Of a stretch of 44,490 nt of DNA, positions 1 to 7,391 are shown piece after piece. The notes below the pieces were generated by a model. The model was not told the DNA's origin. It did no database searches and worked only from the letters and a program-made list of their open reading frames with translations. Source of the stretch: Puniceicoccales bacterium. Lineage in GTDB: Bacteria > Verrucomicrobiota > Verrucomicrobiia > Opitutales > UBA9783. The translations under genes and the position numbers were made by a program. The first letter of the stretch is position 1. The number at the start of each line of letters is the position of its first letter. The stretch covers positions 1 to 44,490 of the forward strand of contig JAITAV010000005.1 in assembly GCA_031283895.1 (NCBI GenBank), in the 5' to 3' direction.

Positions 1-175
1 GGCTTTACTGCCGGTACACAACTCCAAATTCTCACTTTCGACCCACGCATGGGACGAACCCCTTAACGAGATCTCACGGTTGTGTAAAAATAAGGATGTA
101 CGTCTTTTAACACCCATGATAGGGCAAAAGGTAAATATTAAAGACACAGATCAGCATTTCGATGCGTGGTGGTAA
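1..175 (+). CDS. MBL-fold metallo-hydrolase, C-terminal fragment (cut by window edge)
   Basis: An open frame read from base 2 ends at TAA 173-175 and gives the last 57 residues of a protein whose start lies outside the window. The pattern (LLPVHNSKFSLSTHAWDEP, then LLTPMIGQ, then a terminal DAWW) resembles the C-terminal end of beta-lactamase-fold hydrolases of the NAPE-PLD/RomA/UlaG-like group, where a late histidine sits before a stretch of the type 'kFxLxxHxWxEP'. The metal-binding HxHxDH motif would lie upstream and cannot be checked. Substrate unknown. The call rests on remembered family character over a short fragment. Confidence 0.6.
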   Translation, partial: ALLPVHNSKFSLSTHAWDEPLNEISRLCKNKDVRLLTPMIGQKVNIKDTDQHFDAWW

Positions 176-438
176 TATAACTTTTAACTACAGATCGCGC
201 ACATTTGGAGGTAATTTATCCGCAAAATTTCTCTTGCGCAACCCAGCGGACTGGAGTATTGTGAGAGCCATCTTGCGAGAATCAATGTCATATCCGCACG
301 AAAAGGAAAACCTTAAAGCAAACAAGATTTTATTTTTTATGAGATGCAATAGGGCAGATATTTTTGGAAGTACATTTTAGGCGTAATGAGTAGGCCGGTT
401 TCGTTGAGAAATGGATCTACGGATATAGAGGAGTAAAA

Positions 439-921
439 ATGAATATGAAATCAAAAATGGTGGTTGTCTATTATTCTCATTCAGGAATTACAAAGGCAGT
501 TGCTGAATTTATTAAAGAAAAAGTTGGCGGTGATATCTTTGAAATTGAACCCCTAGAGCCATATCCTTCCAGTTATAACGCTACTTTAGAACTAGCCAAC
601 AAAGAACTGGCTTCCGGATACAAACCTACATTGAAAAAGCGACTGGGAAATATGGATGATTATGATGTGATTTTCCTGGGATCGCCCGTTTGGTGTGGCA
701 CAATAGCACCGGCAGTTACCTCATTTTTATCCACACATGATTTGTCCGGAAAAACAATTATACCGTTTTGTACCCACGGTGGTGGAGGAGAGAGCAATAC
801 TTTTAGGGATATACGGATGCTTACACCCGGATCAACGGTTTTTGTCGGAGGATCCTTCATGGGGAACCCCCAAAGAAAAATATCCACATGGATTGAAATC
901 CAATTGAACCAAAAGTCTTAA
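439..921 (+). CDS. Flavodoxin family protein
   Basis: A 160-residue protein with the flavodoxin fold. The N-terminal VVVYYSHSGITK (about residues 8-19) is the FMN phosphate-binding loop; residues about 75-85 (DVIFLGSPVWCGTIAP) form the second FMN loop with its aromatic residue; THGGGGESN near residue 113 is the third. It should bind FMN and act as a cytosolic one-electron carrier or NAD(P)H-dependent reductase of the flavodoxin_4 type. The start is well supported: AGAGGAG at 427-433 lies 5 nt before the ATG. The alcohol dehydrogenase at 1044 lies downstream on the same strand, consistent with a small redox cluster, but no substrate can be inferred. Confidence 0.9.
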   Translation: MNMKSKMVVVYYSHSGITKAVAEFIKEKVGGDIFEIEPLEPYPSSYNATLELANKELASGYKPTLKKRLGNMDDYDVIFLGSPVWCGTIAPAVTSFLSTHDLSGKTIIPFCTHGGGGESNTFRDIRMLTPGSTVFVGGSFMGNPQRKISTWIEIQLNQKS

Positions 922-969
922 AAATCTTATGTGCATTTTAGTTATCGAAAAAACAGAAAGGATTCTTTG

Positions 970-1047
970 ATGAACGAAGTTGTCGATTTATGCAATGGTT
1001 GCAAGATAATGAAAATGGTGGCGAGAAATTTAGCTAAAAAACTATGA
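970..1047 (+). CDS. Very small ORF (25 aa) coupled to the alcohol dehydrogenase
   Basis: The ORF starts at ATG 970 and its TGA (1045-1047) overlaps the ATG of the next gene (1044-1046) as ATGA, the classic translational-coupling arrangement. An AAAGGA at 956-964 can serve as ribosome-binding site. The peptide contains a CxxC (DLCNGCK) followed by a basic stretch. No family is recognised. It may be a real small protein, a leader that couples translation, or the remnant of a longer gene between the flavodoxin and the dehydrogenase. Confidence is low because the ORF is so short. Confidence 0.35.
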   Translation: MNEVVDLCNGCKIMKMVARNLAKKL

Positions 1048-2207
1048 ACGCATTTAACTTTTGCAATCCTGTACGGATTCATTTTGGGGAAAATTCAATC
1101 TCGAGGTTGACTTGCGAGCTTGAAAAATTCGGCCCCAACGTATTATTAACCTACGGTGAGGGTAGCATTAAACGCAATGGTATTTATCAGGCGGTTTTGG
1201 ATAGTCTAAAGGCAGCTCGCAAAAATGTATTTGAACTGAGCGGCATTATGGCAAATCCACGGACAGAAAAAGTTTACGAAGGTATTCGTATGTGCCGTGA
1301 TCATTCGATCGATTTTATCCTAGCCGTTGGAGGAGGCAGCGTGATCGATTGTTCGAAGTTCATTGCCGCGGGTGCAAAGTTGGACGATGATTTTTGGGAA
1401 ACCTTGCTGATTAAGCAGGAACCCATTGGTGAAGCTTTGCCGTTGGGCGTTGTGTTGACGATCGCTGCAACAGGGAGTGAGATGAATGCGACCTGTGTGA
1501 TTACCCATTGGCAAAAACACCTAAAACTTGCCTATGAACACAACTTGTTGTATCCCAAGTTTTCAATTTTAGATCCTATTTATACGTATTCTGTATCCCA
1601 ATCTCAAATGATCTTTGGGTGCGTAGATATTCTTTCTCATATTTTCGAGGTTTACTTTTCCTCCCCAGATACGTCGAATGTAAGCGATGATATTGCGGAA
1701 GCGTTGATGAAAAGCGTTATGGAAAACCTAGCTGTGGCTTTAAATAACCCAAAAGACTACACGGCACGTTCCAATATCATGTGGGCCAGTTCAATGGCAC
1801 TCAATGGACTTCTCGGTTTGGGAAAGGAACAAGATTGGATGGGACACCAAATTGAGCACGCTCTTTCGGCATTCTATGATGTGCCTCATGGTGCTGGATT
1901 AGCGGTGGTACACCCCGTTTATTTAAAATATATCTGTCGAAAAATGCCTAGAAAATTTGTTCGTTACGCGCAGCATATTTGGCATTTGGATTCCTTGGAG
2001 AAAACGGAAGAAGCCATTGCCTTAGAGAGCGTTGAAAAAACACGTGCTTATTTTAAGTCCATCGGCGCTCCGATAACATTGCAAGAAATTGGTATTTCCG
2101 CGAAAGCTATCGATGCAATGGCGGCAACCATCCATCCATTCCCGACAAGTTATGCACATTTAACACAAGAAGATGTGAAGCATATTTTGCAACAATGTTT
2201 AGAGTAA
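1044..2207 (+). CDS. Iron-containing alcohol dehydrogenase (butanol dehydrogenase/YqhD-like)
   Basis: A 387-residue protein of the group III (metal-dependent) alcohol dehydrogenases; length is normal. The Rossmann-like nucleotide-binding motif GGGSVIDCSK is at about residues 96-105. The metal ligands are visible: Asp and His in CVDILSHIFE (about residues 193-202) and His residues in MGHQIEHALSAFYDVPHGAG (about 268-287). It should reduce aldehydes to alcohols with NAD(P)H in the cytosol, as a fermentative or detoxifying step. It has no Shine-Dalgarno of its own beyond the coupled small ORF that ends inside its start codon. The upstream flavodoxin may share the transcript. Substrate range cannot be told from sequence. 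Confidence 0.92.
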   Translation: MNAFNFCNPVRIHFGENSISRLTCELEKFGPNVLLTYGEGSIKRNGIYQAVLDSLKAARKNVFELSGIMANPRTEKVYEGIRMCRDHSIDFILAVGGGSVIDCSKFIAAGAKLDDDFWETLLIKQEPIGEALPLGVVLTIAATGSEMNATCVITHWQKHLKLAYEHNLLYPKFSILDPIYTYSVSQSQMIFGCVDILSHIFEVYFSSPDTSNVSDDIAEALMKSVMENLAVALNNPKDYTARSNIMWASSMALNGLLGLGKEQDWMGHQIEHALSAFYDVPHGAGLAVVHPVYLKYICRKMPRKFVRYAQHIWHLDSLEKTEEAIALESVEKTRAYFKSIGAPITLQEIGISAKAIDAMAATIHPFPTSYAHLTQEDVKHILQQCLE

Positions 2208-2239
2208 AAGATTCCTATAAATACTTTTGTAAGTCTTAC

Positions 2240-3417
2240 TTTTTCTAGTTTTTTCTTTGGATGCCGAATGAGCGCTTTTTTTAGCACTGAAAATTGAAGA
2301 TGAGTGCCTTTCCTGTCGAGGATAGGCATTTCACCTTTTTCTACGGATTCCCAGTAACTCCAAGGTAGTCTTTTGTCACCTAATTCATAGTCCATACCAT
2401 CCCAAGCATCTTCTCTAAATGCGTAAAAAGCCCAATAGCCACCATTTTCCATTAAAAATGGATATAAGGTCTGAAAAATACTTGGGCAATCCCTTTTGCT
2501 TTCTGTAACATCCAAACTCGCCTACCAAAATTCTATTGGCAGGAATTTTGTTGCGCTTTTGAAATTCACTTACGCTTTCCATGTATTTTACGAGAGCTTT
2601 TTTATCCCAATATTGACCTTCTATTTTTCCAGGGTAAGTATACTGCCCGTGGTTATGTTTGTGATTGGTATATTCGTAGGGTTCATACATATGAAATGAA
2701 TAGAGAATGTTTACATCATTTATCGGGTTGAGATATTTAAGTGTATTAAGCAGAACTATCCACGACAATCGAGGTATCTCCATCAACTTGCCTGATTGAT
2801 TGAATGATTGAATGGTAAAAATTGGACAACATGTGTTGAACTTCTTTTTGTTTTACATTTTCAATATGAATACTTTGGCGATCAAATATCCTCGCCGGAT
2901 GTGGTTCGTTCAAAATATTATACCCAACGATAATGGGATAATCGTTTAATTCAGACGCCAGATCTTTTCAAAATTTTGCCGCCTGTTTTTGAAAATTAGC
3001 ATCTTGCCAAATCCTTAAATCGTCTTCATCACTATTATTTTGCGTCCAACGACTTCCCGGAAGGCTGAGGAGAGTGATGACAACCGGCATATTTTCTGCC
3101 AAGCAGGCATCGAGAACTTTTTTCAAGGCCAACAGGTTATCTGGGTCTAAACCTTCATAGTGGTCGGCGTTCCCCATTAAAAAATCTCTTCTTTTTGTAG
3201 GAAATTTGTCAAAGGCTAGTCGAATGAACTCTATTTTATACTCTTTAGCAGCCTTTATATCCTCCTGTAGTACCCGCGCATTAAACATGTTCGTCCCTGT
3301 TTTAGGTGTATCCCAAAACGTCTTCCGCGGTATATTTTCCCACAATGTATCCCGTAAGTTATGATTTGAACAAGCGCATAAAAATAACGTAACTACTCAA
3401 CATGTAAACTTTTTCAT
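2240..3417 (-). pseudogene. Glycoside hydrolase family 5 (cellulase-type) lipoprotein, decayed
   Basis: The pieces read in order on the minus strand as one GH5 protein. ATG at 3417 begins a lipoprotein-like signal (MKKFTC[13 protein letters not shown]) broken by a TGA at codon 7. The same frame continues with the N-terminal barrel to 2970, where a second in-frame TGA (2968-2970) lies where a Trp is expected (AAKF-stop-KDLA), then YNILNEPHP with the acid/base Glu. Near 2745 the frame shifts to ILYSFHMYEPYEYTNH and the nucleophile region LVGEFG; near 2450-2465 it shifts again to YWAFYAFREDAWDGMDYELG, a typical GH5 end. Two nonsense and two frameshift lesions make it non-functional. The 3' limit is approximate because it meets the end of the dehydrogenase gene. 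Confidence 0.85.
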
Positions 3418-3442
3418 GGATTATACCAACTTTACATTCTCA

Positions 3443-3519
3443 TGGTCGGGTCAGGGAGATTCGAACTCCCGACCCCTTGCACCCCATGCAAGTGCGCTAC
3501 CAGGCTGCGCCATGACCCG
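3443..3519 (-). tRNA. tRNA-Pro (anticodon GGG)
   Basis: On the minus strand the 7-bp acceptor stem CGGGTCA/TGACCCG closes a full cloverleaf. The anticodon arm is CTTGC-ATGGGGT-GCAAG, giving anticodon GGG, and the T-loop is TTCGAAT. Discriminator A is followed by a genome-encoded CCA (3443-3445 on the plus strand read as TGG). Confidence 0.95.
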
Positions 3520-3535
3520 TTTAAATCTTTTCATG

Positions 3536-3564
3536 AGTAGAATTTTTCTTGTGGGCGAAGTCAA
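3536..3564 (-). promoter_or_regulatory. Promoter for tRNA-Pro
   Basis: On the minus strand a TTGACT -35 (3559-3564) is followed after 17 nt by TCTACT (3536-3541). The predicted start is about 10 nt before the mature tRNA 5' end. Both boxes fit sigma-70 in 4-5 of 6 positions. Confidence 0.5.
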
Positions 3565-3628
3565 GCAATTACGTCCTGTAAATGAACATTTATTGGCCGC
3601 AAGCATTTAACATGAATATATTTTAGCC

Positions 3629-3664
3629 TTGTATGGCGTGGGAAAGTGGTGTATAAATAGCTTA
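3629..3664 (+). promoter_or_regulatory. Promoter placing transcription start at the chaperone-like gene's ATG
   Basis: TTGTAT (3629-3634), 17 nt, TATAAA (3652-3657), 6 nt, then ATG 3664. There is no Shine-Dalgarno in the gap. The predicted transcription start falls on or next to the A of the ATG, so the mRNA may be leaderless. Confidence 0.55.
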
Positions 3665-4104
3665 TGGACATGTTTGAAAATTTTGCTTCTGTACTTCGAA
3701 AGTTTGGAGAGTCGATTAATTTACAGCCATTGATGTTGGACGATCAAAATGCGTGCGAAGTATGTTTAGATGGTAAACAGAATGTGCAAATCCGTTTTAA
3801 TAGAGAACGTTTGGAGGTTGAATTTTTGACAGAATTGGGAGACATCAATGAGAATTATCTTGAAAGATCTTGCAACTGTTTTTTAAAAGCGAACTGTGAC
3901 TGGGAGTTAACGCATGGTATGACGTTATCAAAACGGCCCGATGCTTTAAAAATGCTGTTGGGATACCACGTGCCTGCTTTGAACATGGATATGCCGTTAT
4001 TTGAGAACATTTTTAAAGCATTTATCAGAGAATTTGAAATTTGGCAGCAACATTTGATACACCTGTACCGCGGCGAATTACCAGAGGTTTTGTCAGAATT
4101 GTAA
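3664..4104 (+). CDS. Type III secretion class I chaperone-like protein (CesT/Slc1-like)
   Basis: A 146-residue acidic protein with the layout of CesT/SycE-type secretion chaperones: an N-terminal helix (NFASVLRKFGESINL), a short strand 'LMLDDQNACEVCLDG', paired strands (VQIRFNRERLEVEFLTELGDI), a helix, two more strands around GMTLSKRPDALKMLLGYHVPAL, and a C-terminal amphipathic helix (FENIFKAFIREFEIWQQHL). Such chaperones bind secretion signals of effectors as cytosolic dimers. The following glycogen-debranching gene begins 11 nt after its stop. In Chlamydia the Slc1 chaperone gene (CT043) lies beside glgX (CT042), as I recall, so the pairing may be ancestral. No secretion-apparatus gene is in the window. 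Function is inferred from the pattern; an unrelated small alpha/beta protein is the alternative. Confidence 0.7.
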   Translation: MDMFENFASVLRKFGESINLQPLMLDDQNACEVCLDGKQNVQIRFNRERLEVEFLTELGDINENYLERSCNCFLKANCDWELTHGMTLSKRPDALKMLLGYHVPALNMDMPLFENIFKAFIREFEIWQQHLIHLYRGELPEVLSEL

Positions 4105-4114
4105 AGGAATTGCG

Positions 4115-6433
4115 GTGGAAACTCCGACATTGTTGCATGCCTTTTGGGAAACAACGTCTTCGGGGATTCTATGTTTTAACAAAGATGTACGTCTTCAAGA
4201 ACTGCCTATGGGTATCATTGAAGGGGATCCCATTGTCTTAAAGCATTTTTCTAAGGTAAAATTTGCAGATGTATCGGGTTATTACGTAGATAAAGATTTT
4301 GTCTGCTTTCATTTGGCTTGCTCAAAACTTTCTCGTAAGTTGAAACAACTGCCTGGAAAATTTTACGTAGCCGGCGACTTCAATCGTTGGTTTTGGCAAG
4401 GCACTGAGCCTATGGCTTTAACGCGAGATAAGAGCGCTTTGGAATTAAAAATGCCCATCTCCCATTTCCACGAGGTAAGTCACTTCAAATTTGTACACGA
4501 ATCCAATCTATGGATAAATCCTTTTGAAGAGAGTCCGAATCGCGTTCAAGCCAATGGTGGGCATGTCAATTTTCAACTCAATCTTCGGCAAACGGGTGCA
4601 CATTGGGTGGCATTTCAATGTTCCCACAGCTATGATCTTTCAACGCAACCTTGGTTGAAATTTGGGAATCAGTCCATGGGTATGGATACTTTACCTTGGG
4701 CTTTACAGCTGTATTCGGGCAAGCCTTTGGGTTGTTGGATGGAAGATGATCGGACTTATTTTGCTCTATTTGCCCCTCGCATTTCGAAAGTTGAAGTTCA
4801 CATTTTCAACCAGCAAGCAAATATTGATAATGTATATCCTTTGCAAGGAGATGAAGAAGGTATTTGGTCTGTTCATTTACCGGGCAATTATGTCCATTGT
4901 TACTATGAATTTTTCATCTACAATCCGGAGAAAACGAAGGTCGTAGACCCTTATGCTAAGGTCTTGGTAAGCCCTCAAGGTCCCGGAATAATTGTGCCTT
5001 TAACGGCGTACACCGGCAATTTTAAGACACCTTGTATGTGTGACCTAATCATTTTGGAAGGCCACGTACGTGATATAACGGGGAAGAGTGGCTTTAACGA
5101 TTTATCAAAATTCCTACAGACGGACAACTACGTAACTTCGCTCCATTGCAACGCGCTGGAACTGCTACCCGTCAACGAATACGATGCTTCAAACGGTGAA
5201 GAATATCATTGGGGCTACATGCCTGCTCATTATTTTGCGCCATCCTCGTCTTATACTGAAAGCGACTGCGGATCTCAGGTACGAGATTTTAAAGAACTCG
5301 TAGAAGTATGTCATGCGAAAGGCATAGCCGTTATTCTAGACGTTGTGTACAACCATGCAGGTGTTTTTAACGGTTTGCAAAAGATCGACAAGGCCTATTA
5401 TTTTCGTTCAACGAGGGAAGTTTTTTCTAATTTTAGTGGTTGTGGCAACGATTTTCGCTCCGAAGCTCCCATGGCAAAACGCTTAATTTTGGACAGTTTG
5501 CTACACTTTTTAAACGTATATGGCATAGATGGTTTCCGTTTTGACTTGGCAGAATTACTGGGTGTCTCCGTATTGGAGGAAATCGCGCAAAGCCTAAAGG
5601 CTGTAAAGTCGAATGTTATTTTAATAGCTGAACCATGGAGTTTTAGAAGTCATGTGGCATTGGATCTGAAAGGGACAGATTACGCTTGCTGGAATGACGG
5701 ATTTCGCGATTTTGTACTGCAGTATGTGCGTGGACAAGGCAATGTGGATGGACTAAAATATTTTATAAAAGGTTCGACCGATTTCCTGTGCGAAACGGCT
5801 CAGCAGTCGATTAATTACACGGAATCGCACGATGATCATTGCTGGATAGATCGCGTTACGGAAAATGCAAATTGCAATGGCGAAAATTTTACGGTGAAAG
5901 ACCGCCGCAGAACGCATTGTATGTTGGCGATTCTCTACCTATCCTTAGGTATTCCCATGATAAGTGCAGGGCAAGACTTTTTGAAATCGAAAAAAGGAAT
6001 TCGCAATACCTACAATCGTGAGGATTGCAATAGATTGGATTATTTACGCCTAGAACAGTTTTCCGGTACACATGCGTACGTGAAAGGGCTCATTGAATTA
6101 AGGCAATCCGCTTACGGTAGACTATTAAAAACAGGGCACCCATCGGCCCATTATTTTAGGTGTTTTTATGCAAAAAATTCTTCCGCGCTGGTTATCCTGT
6201 ACAATGCAGATCATGCGGAGGGAGACCGCCAAATTTTATTTGCCATCAATCCTCATGAAGCACCTGTGGAGTGGTTTTTAGACAACGTTTCTGCAGACAC
6301 ATTTGTGCAAATAGCCGACGCAGAACGATTATGTTTAGATGGATTAAATCCACCTCTGACATCGTGGTCTCAAGAAGGTATGCTGACTTTGCCGTCTCTT
6401 TCGTGTGCCATCTGGGTATCTAGGTTGTTATAA
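4115..6433 (+). CDS. glgX: GH13 glycogen debranching enzyme (isoamylase/GlgX type) with two N-terminal CBM48-like modules
   Basis: A 772-residue protein starting at GTG 4115 with AAAGGAAT at 4102-4109 as ribosome-binding site. A first glycogen-binding E-set module is at about residues 75-160 (FYVAGDFNRW), a second at about 210-300 (YFALFAPRISKVEVHIFN), then a GH13 barrel. All four GH13 motifs are visible: DVVYNHAG (about 408), GFRFDLAELLG with the nucleophile Asp (about 472), LIAEPW with the acid/base Glu (about 503), and TESHDDH with the third Asp (about 570). It should hydrolyse alpha-1,6 branches of glycogen or limit dextrins. It is longer than typical GlgX (about 650-700 residues) because of the extra N-terminal module. 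It has no Sec signal peptide; with the chaperone-like gene upstream, export by another route is conceivable but unproven. Confidence 0.88.
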   Translation: METPTLLHAFWETTSSGILCFNKDVRLQELPMGIIEGDPIVLKHFSKVKFADVSGYYVDKDFVCFHLACSKLSRKLKQLPGKFYVAGDFNRWFWQGTEPMALTRDKSALELKMPISHFHEVSHFKFVHESNLWINPFEESPNRVQANGGHVNFQLNLRQTGAHWVAFQCSHSYDLSTQPWLKFGNQSMGMDTLPWALQLYSGKPLGCWMEDDRTYFALFAPRISKVEVHIFNQQANIDNVYPLQGDEEGIWSVHLPGNYVHCYYEFFIYNPEKTKVVDPYAKVLVSPQGPGIIVPLTAYTGNFKTPCMCDLIILEGHVRDITGKSGFNDLSKFLQTDNYVTSLHCNALELLPVNEYDASNGEEYHWGYMPAHYFAPSSSYTESDCGSQVRDFKELVEVCHAKGIAVILDVVYNHAGVFNGLQKIDKAYYFRSTREVFSNFSGCGNDFRSEAPMAKRLILDSLLHFLNVYGIDGFRFDLAELLGVSVLEEIAQSLKAVKSNVILIAEPWSFRSHVALDLKGTDYACWNDGFRDFVLQYVRGQGNVDGLKYFIKGSTDFLCETAQQSINYTESHDDHCWIDRVTENANCNGENFTVKDRRRTHCMLAILYLSLGIPMISAGQDFLKSKKGIRNTYNREDCNRLDYLRLEQFSGTHAYVKGLIELRQSAYGRLLKTGHPSAHYFRCFYAKNSSALVILYNADHAEGDRQILFAINPHEAPVEWFLDNVSADTFVQIADAERLCLDGLNPPLTSWSQEGMLTLPSLSCAIWVSRLL

Positions 6434-6442
6434 GGTGAAATG

Positions 6443-6478
6443 TTGACAGTATGGAATAGCTGATGTAAAATGTACCCA
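6443..6478 (+). promoter_or_regulatory. Consensus promoter, predicted leaderless start, for the prepilin-like gene
   Basis: A perfect TTGACA (6443-6448), 17 nt, TAAAAT (6466-6471), 6 nt, then ATG 6478. No Shine-Dalgarno fits between the -10 box and the start codon, so transcription should begin at or beside the ATG. Confidence 0.7.
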
Positions 6479-7029
6479 TGATGCGTTTGAAGCATAAAAA
6501 ATCGTGTGGGTTTACACTTGTAGAAATTATGGTAGCCCTGTGCATTGTGACCATTCTTTCCACCATCGCCATTCCAGGATTTAAGAAAGCCACCGAAGAC
6601 TTTCGTCTCAACGAATTTGCATGCAATTTTGACAGTTTAATCAAATCTTTTCGTTCTTATTATTTGATTTTTAATGAATGGCCGGCAGATGTTAGTAATA
6701 ATGTAATTCCATCCGGCAACATTCGCCACTTTTTACAGCATCATTTATATAAGGGGAATAATTTTATATACAAGCCTCTGAGAAAAAGCGGTGCTGCCTT
6801 TGATTTCGAAAATTGGGCCTTAAACGATGGTCGTGTAATGGCAACGATGGGATTAACGGCGCGCGAGCTAGGTACCCATTTCAAGCTTGCTTGGGAAAAA
6901 CTACAGTCCTTGAACGATCATAAGACGCACCTATTTAACATTAAAGATGCTTCTTTAAAGAAGGATATTGATATTTTCTATCGATTCCCGGATATCCCAA
7001 CGACAAATAATGAGAATAGATATTATTGA
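6478..7029 (+). CDS. Prepilin-type N-terminal cleavage/methylation protein (pseudopilin-like)
   Basis: A 183-residue protein with a textbook type IV prepilin N terminus: a short basic leader (MMRLKHKKSCG), cleavage site G|FTLVE with the conserved Glu+5, and a hydrophobic helix (IMVALCIVTILSTIAIPGF). The rest is a small globular domain with a Trp-Pro 'YLIFNEWPADV' stretch common in GspG/PulG-like pseudopilins. It would be cleaved by a prepilin peptidase and assembled in a type II secretion or type IV pilus-like system. It stands alone: no secretin, ATPase or peptidase gene is in the window. ATG 6481 is an alternative start. Confidence 0.85.
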   Translation: MMRLKHKKSCGFTLVEIMVALCIVTILSTIAIPGFKKATEDFRLNEFACNFDSLIKSFRSYYLIFNEWPADVSNNVIPSGNIRHFLQHHLYKGNNFIYKPLRKSGAAFDFENWALNDGRVMATMGLTARELGTHFKLAWEKLQSLNDHKTHLFNIKDASLKKDIDIFYRFPDIPTTNNENRYY

Positions 7030-7391
7030 CCCTGCGTTAATCTCCATGGATTACAATCTAAATGCCTAATTTTAGGGGTAGACTTAAAAGTTTGTCAATG
7101 ATTTTACTTTGCCTATACGTATTCTCAATTTCTTACGTTGCCAGCATGATAATAGCCAATATACAGTGTAACAGTATGAAAATAAAAATGGATTGACTAC
7201 AATTTAAAACGTGTCTCAGGGTTAGTACTCTGTTTTTAAACTGCTGTTTCGCATTTTTATGAGGAAACTCTGTTCCAGTGGCATCTTGTCAGTTGCCTTT
7301 ATGGACGGTGAAAATGTAAACATATAAGAGGGATATTTACAAATAAAAGCATTGAATTTGCCGTTGGAGATACTACGATGCGTAGCTTATT
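7030..7391 (+). other. Intergenic region before accA
   Basis: About 360 nt without a supported gene. The only signals seen are a small CCTAA/TTAGG dyad shortly after the prepilin stop (about 7065-7078) and a weak promoter-like pair, TTGAAT (7352-7357), 16 nt, TACGAT (7374-7379), ending 12 nt before the accA ATG. No clear terminator or ribosome-binding site was found. Confidence 0.4.

Noticed and set aside
162-380. 72-codon ORF after the MBL-fold fragment
   Set aside because: It starts inside the upstream gene, has no ribosome-binding site and no recognisable domain. The region 176-438 shows no other signal.
2968-3417. UGA read as tryptophan, which would remove two stops in the GH5 gene
   Set aside because: Many intact genes here end in UGA at sensible positions (for example 18050, 19776, 21516, 23332, 31239), often as ATGA junctions, and Trp is encoded by UGG throughout. 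Two frameshifts remain in any case.
3416-3610. 64-codon plus-strand ORF
   Set aside because: It is the antisense of tRNA-Pro(GGG).
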